Assembly: GCA_011033025.1 (NCBI GenBank)
Contig: WFMF01000274.1
Location: 62,001-126,000 of the forward strand
DNA length: 64,000 nt
From: Beroe forskalii
Taxonomy: Eukaryota > Ctenophora > Nuda > Beroida > Beroidae
Reading direction: 5' to 3'
In this document: positions 25,001 through 33,768 of the stretch, in pieces
Layout of the letters: every line of letters begins with the position of its first letter
How positions within the stretch are numbered: the stretch's first letter is position 1
The notes under the pieces: generated by a model
Told to the model about the DNA's origin: nothing
What the model saw: the letters and a program-made list of their open reading frames with translations, nothing else
Database searches by the model: none
Translations under genes and position numbers: made by a program

Positions 25001-26725
25001 GTAGCCTGGTCCCCGGAGAGTACCTCAGTTCATACCAAGTCCCGGGTAACGTGGGGTACCGTCAGGGGAGGGATCTGCTGAAACAGAGCCATCCACACAC
25101 AGGTTTCATTGAAAAGAGGGGTTTGCCTCTTTTGTATGGACGAAAATAAAATTAATTCATGAAACAAAGCTGAGACGCCAATAAGTCGTGAAAAGTTCAT
25201 CGTATTCGTAAATCAATGACAGCGAACTAAAAGAAAACATAAATTAAAATGATAAAGAATCAATTCTTCAAAAAATCTCTTTACTTTTTTTAGTAACTTT
25301 GATTTTAAATTTCTAGATTACATTCTAGAATTCCTGCTAAATTTCGAGACACTTTGACCTTATATTATGACAAATCCTTCATTGACTGTAATATTTTCTA
25401 TTTTCAACAACATTTTTCTCTCAGGAAGCTGGGTACCCACCCGAATCCTGCGCCATCTTACCGTAGGAGAAGGGACATTCCTAATGGTCAATGAAAGTAA
25501 AGGAGTGTTGACTGTCAAGGCAGAGGAGGAGGAGGAGTTTAGAGCTACGTCTCTGTGGGTGGCTGACGGGGTTCTTTATTGTGAGTATAGGAAGGGGCAG
25601 TGTAGTGATGTCAAAAGTAAAGTGGTGTCAAATTTCAATATTTGAGTGGTGTTAATTGTAGAATGGTGTCAATGTAAAAGTGGTGTCAATATAAAAGTGG
25701 TGTCAATAGTAAATTGGTGTAAAGTAGTAGTGAAGGGGACCGTATATTGAGTAAAGTAATTTGTTGTCTTAAAGTAGGATAACAGGGAGGTGCAGAAATC
25801 ATATAGTCCTACGTGCGCGGCTTCTTCATGCAATCATGCGCGGCGTAACCGTGCGCGGCTCACTGCCTGTCAATACCAGCCAGTGAGCCGCGCACGATAA
25901 CACCGCGCGCATAGCAAAGCCGTGCACTTAGGAGTTCGACACGCCACCAGATTGTCCCGATTTGAAATAAAAATCTGATATAATTTTACAAATTAATAAA
26001 GCTGATTTAGATTTCTCCTCAGATCATTTGACCGGGAATGGTACGAATCAAATAGATCTAGCTGGAAAGGATTCTGCGGATGTGGAGATAGTACACAACC
26101 CATTGCGATACCTTCAAAGCTTTTTCTTCTGTGAGTGGTTTTGTTAAAACTGAGATCTTCTCTGTTAAAACTTGAATTAGTAAGTTATTTATGGTTTAGT
26201 ATTTTGAGATTTCATCCTGTAGATTTTATCTTGTAGTCGGAATTCTGTGAAGGTGTCAATCTTGTAGGGCGTTCACAGTTTTGATTCTGATCCAATGTTT
26301 TTCGCAGATTCTAAGCCGGCTGATAAATTCGTATCTCAAGAAGAACAGTAAGTACAGTTCTACAGCACTTTGGATTTGAATTAAATTTGAAAGTGCCATC
26401 AAAATGTTATGACTTTGAGCTGAATGGTAAGGCTGACAAAATTTAAGGCTAAAATTGACCAAAAGCCAATTTAGCTAAATTCAGAGTTTTAAAGTCATTT
26501 CTAAGAAAATAATGTCCTAATTTCAGGTCCTGTTCCTTCAAATTGCCATACGACGTTGCTTCCGGTTCTGAACTTCTCGTGTCCTTCAAAACCTCACAAA
26601 ATGGATACCAAATACATCTCGACGACGTCAATTTTCCGGTTTTTAATGAATTCACATCTTTTAATAGTTTATTGTTCAGTCTTATCTGTCTTTTGGGAAC
26701 TCTTCTCATCTCTAAGAATACATAA
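22008..26725 (+). CDS. Extracellular GPI-anchored protein, 3' nine exons
   Basis: Nine exons join in one frame: 22008-22112, 22528-22659, 24119-24283, 24425-24563, 24990-25102, 25425-25580, 26023-26130, 26308-26347, 26527-26725. All junctions are GT-AG, phases agree throughout, and they give 384 residues to the TAA. The first exon and signal peptide are not identified. The product has many NxS/T sequons and scattered cysteines, which fits a secreted path, and ends in a hydrophobic stretch (SLLFSLICLLGTLLIS) with only KNT after it, typical of a GPI-attachment signal. An AATAAA follows near 26748. The motif YQVPGNVGY is reminiscent of a GNPGY motif in tectonic-family proteins, but the rest does not convince me. 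The exon at 24990 has a partial copy 201 bp upstream. Function is unknown. Confidence 0.75.
22113..22210. repeat. GGTGTCG(C/T)GATATG tandem repeat
   Basis: About five units of GGTGTCG(C/T)GATATG with small spacers, directly after the 5' splice donor of the exon ending at 22112. The array therefore begins in the first bases of the intron. Confidence 0.7.
22796..22919. repeat. MITE-like palindrome in an intron
   Basis: GGGACAGTTCGAGCTG at the left pairs with CTGCAGTTCGAACTGTC at the right. Inside each arm are GCGCGGCGTA-type blocks. It sits in the intron between 22659 and 24119. A related GC-rich palindrome lies at 25805-25937, in another intron of the same gene. Confidence 0.75.
23341..23398. 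repeat. CCAAT palindrome 3
   Basis: AATGACCAATCAGCG on the left and CGTGCTGATTGGCTAATT on the right, within an intron of the GPI-protein gene. Same family as the palindromes at 5221, 8236, 30672 and 37159. Confidence 0.7.
24775..24832 (+). repeat. Partial upstream copy of an exon with its acceptor
   Basis: The segment TGACTATTTTGATCCCAG plus the first 43 bases of the next exon (GTACGAGTTGGG...) is repeated at 24976-25032, with the exonic part identical. The upstream copy keeps the 3' splice site but diverges after AGTTCA and has no donor in register. It is a decoy acceptor or the trace of a short tandem duplication; I use the downstream copy because it alone continues the frame to a donor. 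Confidence 0.75.
25805..25937. repeat. GC-rich MITE-like palindrome in an intron
   Basis: GTGCGCGGCTCACTG and CAGTGAGCCGCGCAC flank a short loop at the centre; the outer arms (TCCTACGTGCGCGGCTT and AAGCCGTGCACTTAGGA) also pair. It lies between the exons ending at 25580 and starting at 26023 and stands out for its CpG content. Confidence 0.75.
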
Positions 26726-26814
26726 ATAATTATTGACAAATAATGAAATAAACTACGAAATTCATCTTACTGATTTTTTTTCTGTCTTCAAAACCAATTG
26801 ACAGGATGACAAAT

Positions 26815-27140
26815 GGCCTAAGGTGTAAGTTGAGTCATTGTGTGGTATAATTGTAGGTTGTTACACCTCCTATTTTCAGCCTGTGCCAGTCAACAGAACC
26901 ACGGAGGCGTAAGCCGAGTGGTATAAGTGTAGGTTATCACTCCTCCTATTTTCAGCCTGTACCAGTCAACAGAACCACTGAGGCGTAAGCCGAGTGGTAT
27001 AATTGTAGGTTAATAGGTTATTATACCTCCTATTTTCAGCCTGTACCAGTCAACAGAACCACTGAGGCGTAAGCCGAGTGGTATAATTGTAGGTTAATAG
27101 GTTATTACACCTCCTATTTTCAGCCTGTGCCAGTCAACAG
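26815..27140 (+). repeat. Tandem array of exon start plus donor-like site
   Basis: Four units of 78-84 bp. Each has a pyrimidine-rich 3' splice site (CCTATTTTCAG), about 29 bases starting CCTGT(A/G)CCAGTCAACAG, then GAGGC|GTAAGCC, a good donor. Unit starts are at 26880, 26958, 27040 and 27124. The last copy lacks the donor and continues as a longer open exon. Each upstream unit could therefore be used as a 29-nt microexon. Confidence 0.75.
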
Positions 27141-27256
27141 GACCACTGATCAAGGCATCCTACACCGGATGACGTTGTCTCATACGTATAGTGCAAGAGT
27201 TGTTAGGGTCAGCAACGCTACAGAAGATGCCTGCTCCTTCCAAATCTTCACTGAAG
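27124..27256 (+). CDS. Orphan exon, extracellular-type
   Basis: Acceptor CCTATTTTCAG at 27123, 133 bases open in one frame only, donor GAAG|GTACCT. The translation has two N-glycosylation sequons (NRT, NAT) and ends DACSFQIFTEG, which resembles the QSCSFKLPYD segment of the last exon of the gene just upstream. It may be an alternative 3' part or a decayed duplicate of that gene. No following exon is identified. Confidence 0.4.
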
Positions 27257-27478
27257 GTACCTAAGTTCTACAATCTACAATCGGCATGTTATCACGAACC
27301 TAAAGCTTCACGGATATTAATAATCACGCTGGATCCTGCCACTATTAATTTCAACAAAAATTCTAAATTATACTTTACTTACAGATTTTTCCATACTTTT
27401 GATATGATAAATTTCCACCGCGCACTGATTGGTCAAGGCACGATATTTTGCGGGTTAACCGAAACACCTTCGGCTGAA

Positions 27479-27715
27479 GTGTTCCTGGCTAGTAAAAGAC
27501 CGGTTAACCGAACCGAAATACCGGTTAGCCGGGCGTTTTCAGCCAACCGAAACCAGAACCGTAACCGAATATTTTGATTTTCACAATTAACCGTTTAGGG
27601 AAATCGGTCGGTAAACCGAACCGAAACCAAAAACCGGTTAACCGGCGTTTTTAGCGAACCGAAACCGTAACCGGATTTATTGAGGAATGGTAACCGGTCG
27701 TTTGGTGTTCCTGGC
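27479..27715. mobile_element. GGTTAACCG inverted-repeat element, intergenic copy
   Basis: GTGTTCCTGGCT occurs at 27479-27490 and 27704-27715, a 12-bp direct repeat that fits a target-site duplication. Between them lie about 213 bp with terminal inverted repeats (AAAAGACCGGTTAACC on the left; GGTAACCGGTCGTTTG on the right). The inside is built of two similar half-units with AACCGAACCGAAA and CGAAACCGTAACCG blocks. No coding capacity. Copies of the same element fill introns 1 and 3 of the transporter gene at 31.2-33.1 kb. Confidence 0.8.
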
Positions 27716-28694
27716 TGCGCAAATCAACTAAATTTCAGTCAACACACGCATTCACAGTGGAAATTGTCTGAACATAAAACCCCTTCGCCTACTTCATCAC
27801 ATAAAAGACTAGCTTATATACTAACATCAAGATCAAATATAATAGTACTGTGTTAGCATCAATTGTCAAACTCAAGGAAATATCTTGTATATCTTCTAGT
27901 TTAAATACAAAATTTGTCAGCAGTTTTTCGGGTATCAGCCTTGCCTGGCAAGCTCAGTGGATGTTCTTGCTAAACGGCATGTTTCGTTCAGTCCGAGCAG
28001 CTATTCTGTCAAATGTTGGTTTATACAAAGTGTGTTTCTCAACACAAATCCAGATTATTAATTCGTTTTAAATCGGGCCCAGGGAGCAGGTGGTTAGGTT
28101 TAGAAGGGCTGAGAGAACTCTGCTTGCGCTGCCAACCTGAAGAGGAAAAGCAGTGAACGGAGGAAAAGCAGTGAAAAGGAGTGGGAAACACGAAAAAGTG
28201 AAGTGTAAAGTGGGAGCAGAGGAAACATTGAAATCTTTCGAAATTTCCGTTAATGGCAAGCAATTATAGTCAAAATTTTGATCGCCTGGGGCTAAAAGCA
28301 GTTGCAGCTAGATCATTTTAAGCATTAACTTACCTGCTTTCATTTACTCGCCAATTTACTTACGTACATTCCAGCGCTTACGGCAATCAAGTCTTTATAG
28401 TCCAGGTTAAGCATACCCGGTTCAGATGTGACTTTGGGAGTTTGGTCAAGGAAAATTAAACTATAGAAGCGACTGAATTTCCCCGGAATTCAGGCGTTTC
28501 CCGTCACAATATTTCGTTATTTCAGTAAAGCAAGGATTTATACCCTGATACGTATAGATGTCGCAAGTTTGAAAACACTTTCTTAAATTTCCACACGACC
28601 TCCATTTGCAGGTTCATGCCACTGATTTAACAGCATATCCATGTAGGCTCATGAAGCCGCGTAACTTGGAAATCTTAGGATGATTCATTTCTCA

Positions 28695-28915
28695 AGGTGC
28701 AAGACATTAATTAATTTAATTCATCTCACAACATTTCATCTCAGGAAACTTTATAATATAACCCTGTTCTGACCCTCACAATGACCCTAACCGTAACCGG
28801 AACACTAACTCTTTACCCTTACCATACCCTTACATTTGCGTAGTAGTATAGAGTCTATAGGTATTGCGAGATAAAGTTTCGTGAGATGAAGTGTCATGAG
28901 ATGAATTATGTCCGT
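28695..28915. repeat. Palindrome with telomere-like core, copy 1
   Basis: The left arm has TTCATCTCACAACATTTCATCTCAGG and the right arm is its imperfect complement (GTGAGATGAAGTGTCATGAGATGAA). The core has CCCTAACC-like runs (GACCCTAACCGTAACCGG). A second copy is at 33546-33768. Confidence 0.65.
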
Positions 28916-29180
28916 CCCCCGTCTCTCAAACTATGTGATAATTGATAAACTTGGCTAGATGAAAGTCGTGTGGAAAGATTTTACAAAATTATAAACACCT
29001 CTAATGTTGTGTTTCTCAACACAACCCCAGATTCACAGGTAGTTTTAAAATAAAAAGACCTTCGCCTTTCGGGTCTACTTGGGACAATTCATGGGGTGCA
29101 GCCCAGGGGAATTAGCCCAAAATTCCTAAGGAATGGACCTGATAGGCGCGGGTCTACCTATTAACCTAAATATTTCATAA

Positions 29181-30166
29181 TCAATCATATCTTAAAAACT
29201 CACCGAGCGTTACCATGAAACTTTCATCCATATCAACAAACAAACACTCATCCTGATGATCACGTCCAATTAGCAGATATTCGAATTTCTCCAACCTGTC
29301 CAGAAAAACTGGGAAGCGTGTCCCCAAGTTGACACCATTTACCGTGACATCATGGTAGAGTTCGGTTGTTATCTCAATGAAGATATCATTGACAGGAAGA
29401 ATATCTGTAGGCATTGGCACCAGGGTTTCATATTGTGAGCTCCACGCACCCTCCGAAGTTACCATGTTCTGGATGATCATGGGAGAGTTTTGATTCAGAT
29501 ATCGGAGCCCAATGTGATACAGGGTCAAATAGTCAGAATCCTGGATGTTAAAGGAAACTTGGAAAGCTTGGCAATTCCCTTGAGCTTTTTCTGGGTCGTA
29601 TATGGCAGTTATGTAGAACTTTGTTTTGATTCCTGGAGCACTGCAGTGGATTTTACTGCCAAGCTGACAATCTTTTATCGGATAAGATGCACCTGACGGG
29701 AATACCTTACAAAATAAAATAATTCTGACAATAATTCTGGGGATCGAAATTTTGGGGGTTCGAAAATATGGGGATTTTTTCGAAAAATCCCCAAATTTCG
29801 TACCTTTTAGATATTATGTCTCGTAAGGTAAGTCACATATCATATTCAGAATATGTCCTGAGTGTTAAGAACGGTCTCTGAAATTTCTGCGCGACAACGA
29901 TTTGTACGTACGTGATAATAATCACGTATGTACATGGCGCTGGGAAACTTGGAAATTCCAAAAGGATTCCCAAATTTCTGAAACTCGTGACACAAGTAAA
30001 ACAGCCATGAATGGTCAAGCTTTTCGGTGAAAGTTATAGATGATCTCAGATCACTTTCTTTCGAAAATTTGTATTGATTGATATAGTAAACTAGAATTTT
30101 ACCTTTTGTCAATGGAATGAGCATCATAAATGCGACCCAGCCGATATAACGCATCATTACAATCAT
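29181..30166 (-). CDS. Secreted galectin-like protein
   Basis: Two exons: 30166-30103 (ATG start; the TAG at about 30194-30196 closes the frame upstream) and 29692-29181, joined K-G|GA-S across a GT-AG intron. The product has 191 residues. Residues 1-22 form a hydrophobic signal peptide (MIVMMRYIGWVAFMMLIP). The rest resembles one galectin-type beta-sandwich: LTLYHIGLRY at the place of the HxNPR strand, a tryptophan (GAWSSQYE) at the place of the WGxE segment, then VTVNGVNLGTRFPV, like the VNGxxxxxFxHR strand. The sugar-contact HxNPR triad is mostly absent, so sugar binding is doubtful. Galectins usually lack a signal peptide. A donor-like GTGAGT at 29203 could instead extend the gene, but the frame closes eight codons on and no further exon was found. 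Confidence 0.6.
29739..29803. repeat. Hairpin GGGGATTTTTTCGAAAAATCCCC
   Basis: A nearly perfect inverted repeat inside the single intron of the galectin-like gene. A diverged copy (GACGAAATTTGGGTATTTTTTCGAG...AATTTCGTTCC) lies at 32384-32433, inside intron 2 of the transporter gene. Confidence 0.65.
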
Positions 30167-30671
30167 AAACACGTCTTTATGCCAATTTCTCAACTAGAAA
30201 GAGAGAAGCGGGACAACAGAACGAAGATTCCAGGGATATACCAACCAAAAGCTCAGTTAACTGAGCAAAAATACCATCACTTGAATCATGGGAATTCAGA
30301 AACAAGGAAAAGAAACCACTCGCAGCTGCAAGTACAGCATAGGTTGTAAAATGACGATTCATTGTAACACACTCATCTAATCCCTCTGATCCTAAGATGG
30401 GGCCAACTTGGAGCAACTTAAGATGGGTTAATAAGGGAGCCAATTAGGTTTACCAAGTTGGAGGTGCATTTAATTGCTTTGCCTCGTTCTCCCCACAAAG
30501 ACCTCTTACCTTTTCGTTTAAATTGGAGGAATATGTCTCTCATAGCATTGGAGAATGAAGGATCCTTTCTGATTCATATTCAAAGCATCCTGCTCCATAG
30601 ATATATAATCATAGGTTACTTCAGAATTGAGGGTACATTACCTACAGGTCCAATGACCATTTGACATTTCA

Positions 30672-30729
30672 CATTGACCAAACAGGGTACAAGTTGATCT
30701 TATAAGCTCGCACGCTTATTGGTCAGTGT
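30672..30729. repeat. CCAAT palindrome 4 (diverged)
   Basis: CATTGACCAAACAGG on the left and CGCTTATTGGTCAGTG on the right, followed by a second half-copy (CGCACGCTTATTGGCCAATG) at about 30741-30762. Same family as the palindrome at 5221 but with more mismatches. Confidence 0.6.
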
Positions 30730-31171
30730 GTTGAGTATATCGCACGCTTATTGGCCAATGTGTTGAATATATCACAAGCTTTTGTTAGACTTTTTTCTAG
30801 GATTTCACACACGGGGAGGTAACTCGACCGTTCCAAATGTCCGAGTATTGCGCGCTAAGGATGGGGAAATCCATTTTAATTTTTCATGAAAAAATATAAC
30901 CAAATACCACGGCAATAAATCACGATCTCTGCTTACCTTTTCTCAATGTCATTTTGTAAAACAAAAACGCGATTGGGAACAGGAAAAAGAATTAAATAGT
31001 AAAATAAAAAAAATCATGCTGCGGTGGGGTTGTTTAACATATAATTGACACACCATGATTACTAATGATACTCTATTGCTAATAGGTGATATTCTATTGC
31101 TGGTGATATTCTATTGCTGATTAAAACTTAACAATTTGGAATTGATGTAAATTAAAACTCCCTCTGGATTA

Positions 31172-33069
31172 TTATCGTTCAATTATGCTCAAGAAAACAA
31201 TAATCTGTACGCAGCTCAAAACGAAGCAAAGCACCACGGCATAATACGTAGATAAGAATGCTGCAAAGATCGAACCCACTGCAGCTCCCAGCGAACCAAA
31301 AGCTATCATGACAAACGCTGCACTTTCCAAGTTCTTTGTCCCGAAGAAATACTTATCCGTCTCCATCAGACTCAGATCTATCCTAGAGATACAGAAAGCT
31401 AAGTTGGCTATTCCAACCCCTACAGCAGTCCAGATCAGGTCGTCTAGACGAAGTAGAACAAGCAAGTAAGCAGCAGCTATTACTGTGGAAACTATCGGGT
31501 GAATGACCCTGAAAGGTATGTACTTCAGCAGGAAGAACCCTGCAATCCGACCCACCATCTTGACACCCCCGAAGAGAAGAGCCAGGATTAGAAACTGGGC
31601 ACCATCCACATTAGCATCTTCCTTGTGGTTTGTCTCGTTACTGTGTCTCATCATTGTCTCATTACTGTGTCTCATTAGTGCAGGAGCCAGGATGATACTG
31701 CCCCATCCTTGTAGGAAGTTAATAAAGTTTGCTATGCAGGCCTTGAATAGCCTACATTTGAAGTTATGAACTTCAAAAGCATCCTCTTCATCACTCCCTG
31801 TATAATCTGATAAATTTCCGGATACAAGTCTCTGGCTTGGATCTGCTGATTTTCCAATACTTTTACTGGGATCTGCTGAATTTCCAAGACTTTGACTCGG
31901 AAACACAGTGTGCAGCAGTATAACCGGAGGTACCAACCAAGGGACTGACGAACTAACAATAAGGACTCTCCAGCCTAGCAAATCCAGAAAAAGATACCCT
32001 AAGATAGCTGCCCATCCACCCCCACTGCAAACATAATCACTGAAATGTACATACCAGCATTGTACACTTCGTAGGTTGATACCTCCTCTGCAATAAACAC
32101 GCATACCATCGCATAGTTGACTCCAATACACGCCCCTCTAATACACCTGGATTATGAAATTGTCAGTTATAAAAAAACCGAACCGAAATCGAAATACCGG
32201 TTAACCGGGCGTTTTTATTGAAAACATGGTAACCGGTTGTTTGCTTACCTGGATATCAAGAAGGTAGTGAGGTTTGGAACTAAGGCAGAAAACAAGGTTC
32301 CAAGGATGGTACAATACAAGGAGCACAGTAGGACACGTCTCCGACAGAACCTGCGGGTGGTGACTTACGTGATAAAATTATAAGGGACGAAATTTGGGTA
32401 TTTTTTCGAGAAAATGCCCATAATTTCGTTCCCCACAAGGTTTCAATATGACGTCATCATCATACATTAACATGCGTAATATCACCTTCCGAGGAGGGGG
32501 GCTATGACAATGCCTGCAGCAAACATGGAGACAGCAGTGCTGACAGCCAGCAGTCCTTCCTCTTGTCTTGTGACGCCCAACTCTGCCGCCACTACTTGGG
32601 TGAATACTCCTGGGAGATAGGAAACAACCGGTTAACTGAACCGAAATACCGGTTAACTTGGCGTTTTCAGCCAACTGAAACCGTAACCGAATATTTTTAT
32701 TTTACAATCAACCGTTCATGGGAAGCGGTAGGTTAACCGAACCGAAATATAAAAAAATTTGAAAAAAAAAAAAAAAAAAAAAAAAAAACGTTTTACCGGG
32801 CGTTTTAAGCAAACCGAAACCGTAACCGGATTTGTTGAGAAGTGGTACCTGGAAGATAGATCTCTACAGCATCCCCGAATACGGTGAATATTGTCACGGC
32901 GTACAGGAACTTGTCTCTTCGAGTCAGCTTGAGATTTGAGAAATCAACTGATGCTAAGCCCCTTTCTTTGGGTGAACTATTTTCAAATATCAGGGGTACT
33001 ACGTCACTGTCTTCCAAAGTCTTCATTGTCTTCCAAGTCTTCACTGTCTTCCAAGTCTTCAATCTTCAT
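31172..33069 (-). CDS. SVOP/SV2-like major facilitator transporter
   Basis: Four exons: 33069-32849, 32609-32486, 32350-32249, 32146-31172. The phases fit if one extra T (near 33020) is dropped and one G is added to the run at 32019-32023; the coding length is then 1422 nt (473 residues). The N-terminus repeats EDLED and is acidic. Next come TM1 (FLYAVTIFTVFGDAVEIYLP), TM2 to the GRFCRRRVLL loop (MFS motif A), TM3 (GTLFSALVPN), TM4 (RGACIGVNYAMV), TM5 (GGGWAAILGYLF), a cytoplasmic acidic loop (DYTGSDEEDAFE), and the C-terminal helices to IIER. SVOP and SV2 proteins are animal MFS members found on vesicles; substrate unknown. The loop repeats MRHSNET twice. Introns 1 and 3 are made of repeat elements. 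The two frame breaks are in base runs and are probably assembly errors. Confidence 0.85.
32145..32254 (-). mobile_element. Introner-like copy forming transporter intron 3
   Basis: The intron (32248-32147, 102 bp) holds an internally shortened copy of the GGTTAACCG element (about 32168-32243). ACCTGGAT occurs at 32145-32152 and 32247-32254, exactly 102 bp apart. On the coding strand this is ATCCAG|GT, so the donor GT lies in one copy of the direct repeat and the acceptor CAG in the other. This is the arrangement expected when a transposon's target duplication supplies the splice sites. Confidence 0.7.
32609..32859 (-). mobile_element. Introner-like copy forming transporter intron 1
   Basis: The 239-bp intron (32848-32610) is almost entirely one copy of the GGTTAACCG element, with both inverted ends and an added run of about 29 A on the plus strand near 32763-32788. 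CCTGG(G/A)AGATAG occurs at 32609-32620 and 32848-32859, 239 bp apart, with one mismatch. On the coding strand the repeat reads CTATCT(T/C)CCAG|G and spans both splice junctions. Confidence 0.7.
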
Positions 33070-33545
33070 CGTAATTTAACAAATACTGGCCTAATAAATT
33101 TTCATACTGGATTTTAATTTTTGTTTCGGTTGGAGTTCTGTTTTATCTGGCCTGGGAGCTGCCGCCCCCAGACTTCCGTTCCACATTCCACAAGTTCATA
33201 AAAATTCGGTTCAAATTTACCGGGAGGATTGAGCATACTGATTACTGCTAATGGGAGGAAAAATCTTTTCGGAAGGCAAAGATTTTGATCGAATCTTCAT
33301 AGCGAAGAAAGTCATGTAACATCAAGTGGACAATAATAACGAAGGTAAGTTTAAGTGTACATCGTTTAAAACATGCTCATAACATCAATGCACACGTAAA
33401 CTTGCACTTTGCAGCATGATTGAGAGTTCAACTTGGAACCTCACCGATCAAGTGTCTATAGTCTCTCTTGGCTGAGAAGTGAGAGCTTGCCTCATTTGAT
33501 GAGGAATACAATGCCGGAAGTCGTGCTCGTTCCTTCCCTTTTAAC

Positions 33546-33768
33546 GGACATTTCATCTCACGACAGTTCATCTCAGGACACTTCATCTCGCAATATGTCA
33601 GCTCTCTATGCAAAGGTAAGGGTCTGGGTTATGGTCAGGGTTAGGGTTTGGGTCAGGGTTTGGGTTTGGGTTAGGGTCAGGGTTAGGGTTTGGGTTAGGG
33701 TAATGGTTTGGGTCTGGACAGGGAGATTAAGTGTCCTGAGATGAAATGTCGTGAGATGAGATGTCGCC
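33546..33768. repeat. Palindrome with telomere-like core, copy 2
   Basis: Arms: GGACATTTCATCTCACGACAG on the left, TGAGATGAAATGTCGTGAGATG on the right. The core (about 33618-33712) is a degenerate run of GGGTTAGGGT, GGGTTTGGGT and GGGTCAGGGT, close to the animal telomere repeat TTAGGG. Probably an interspersed element that carries telomere-like sequence, since a smaller relative is at 28695-28915. Confidence 0.7.

Noticed and set aside
22008-26725. Naming the gene a tectonic
   Set aside because: Only one short GNxGY-type motif fits; the cysteine pattern typical of tectonics was not found.
31503-31769. Plus-strand frame over the transporter
   Set aside because: Antisense shadow of the transporter's last exon.
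33433-33744. Frame ending in VRVWVRV repeats
   Set aside because: Translation of the telomere-like core of a palindromic repeat.
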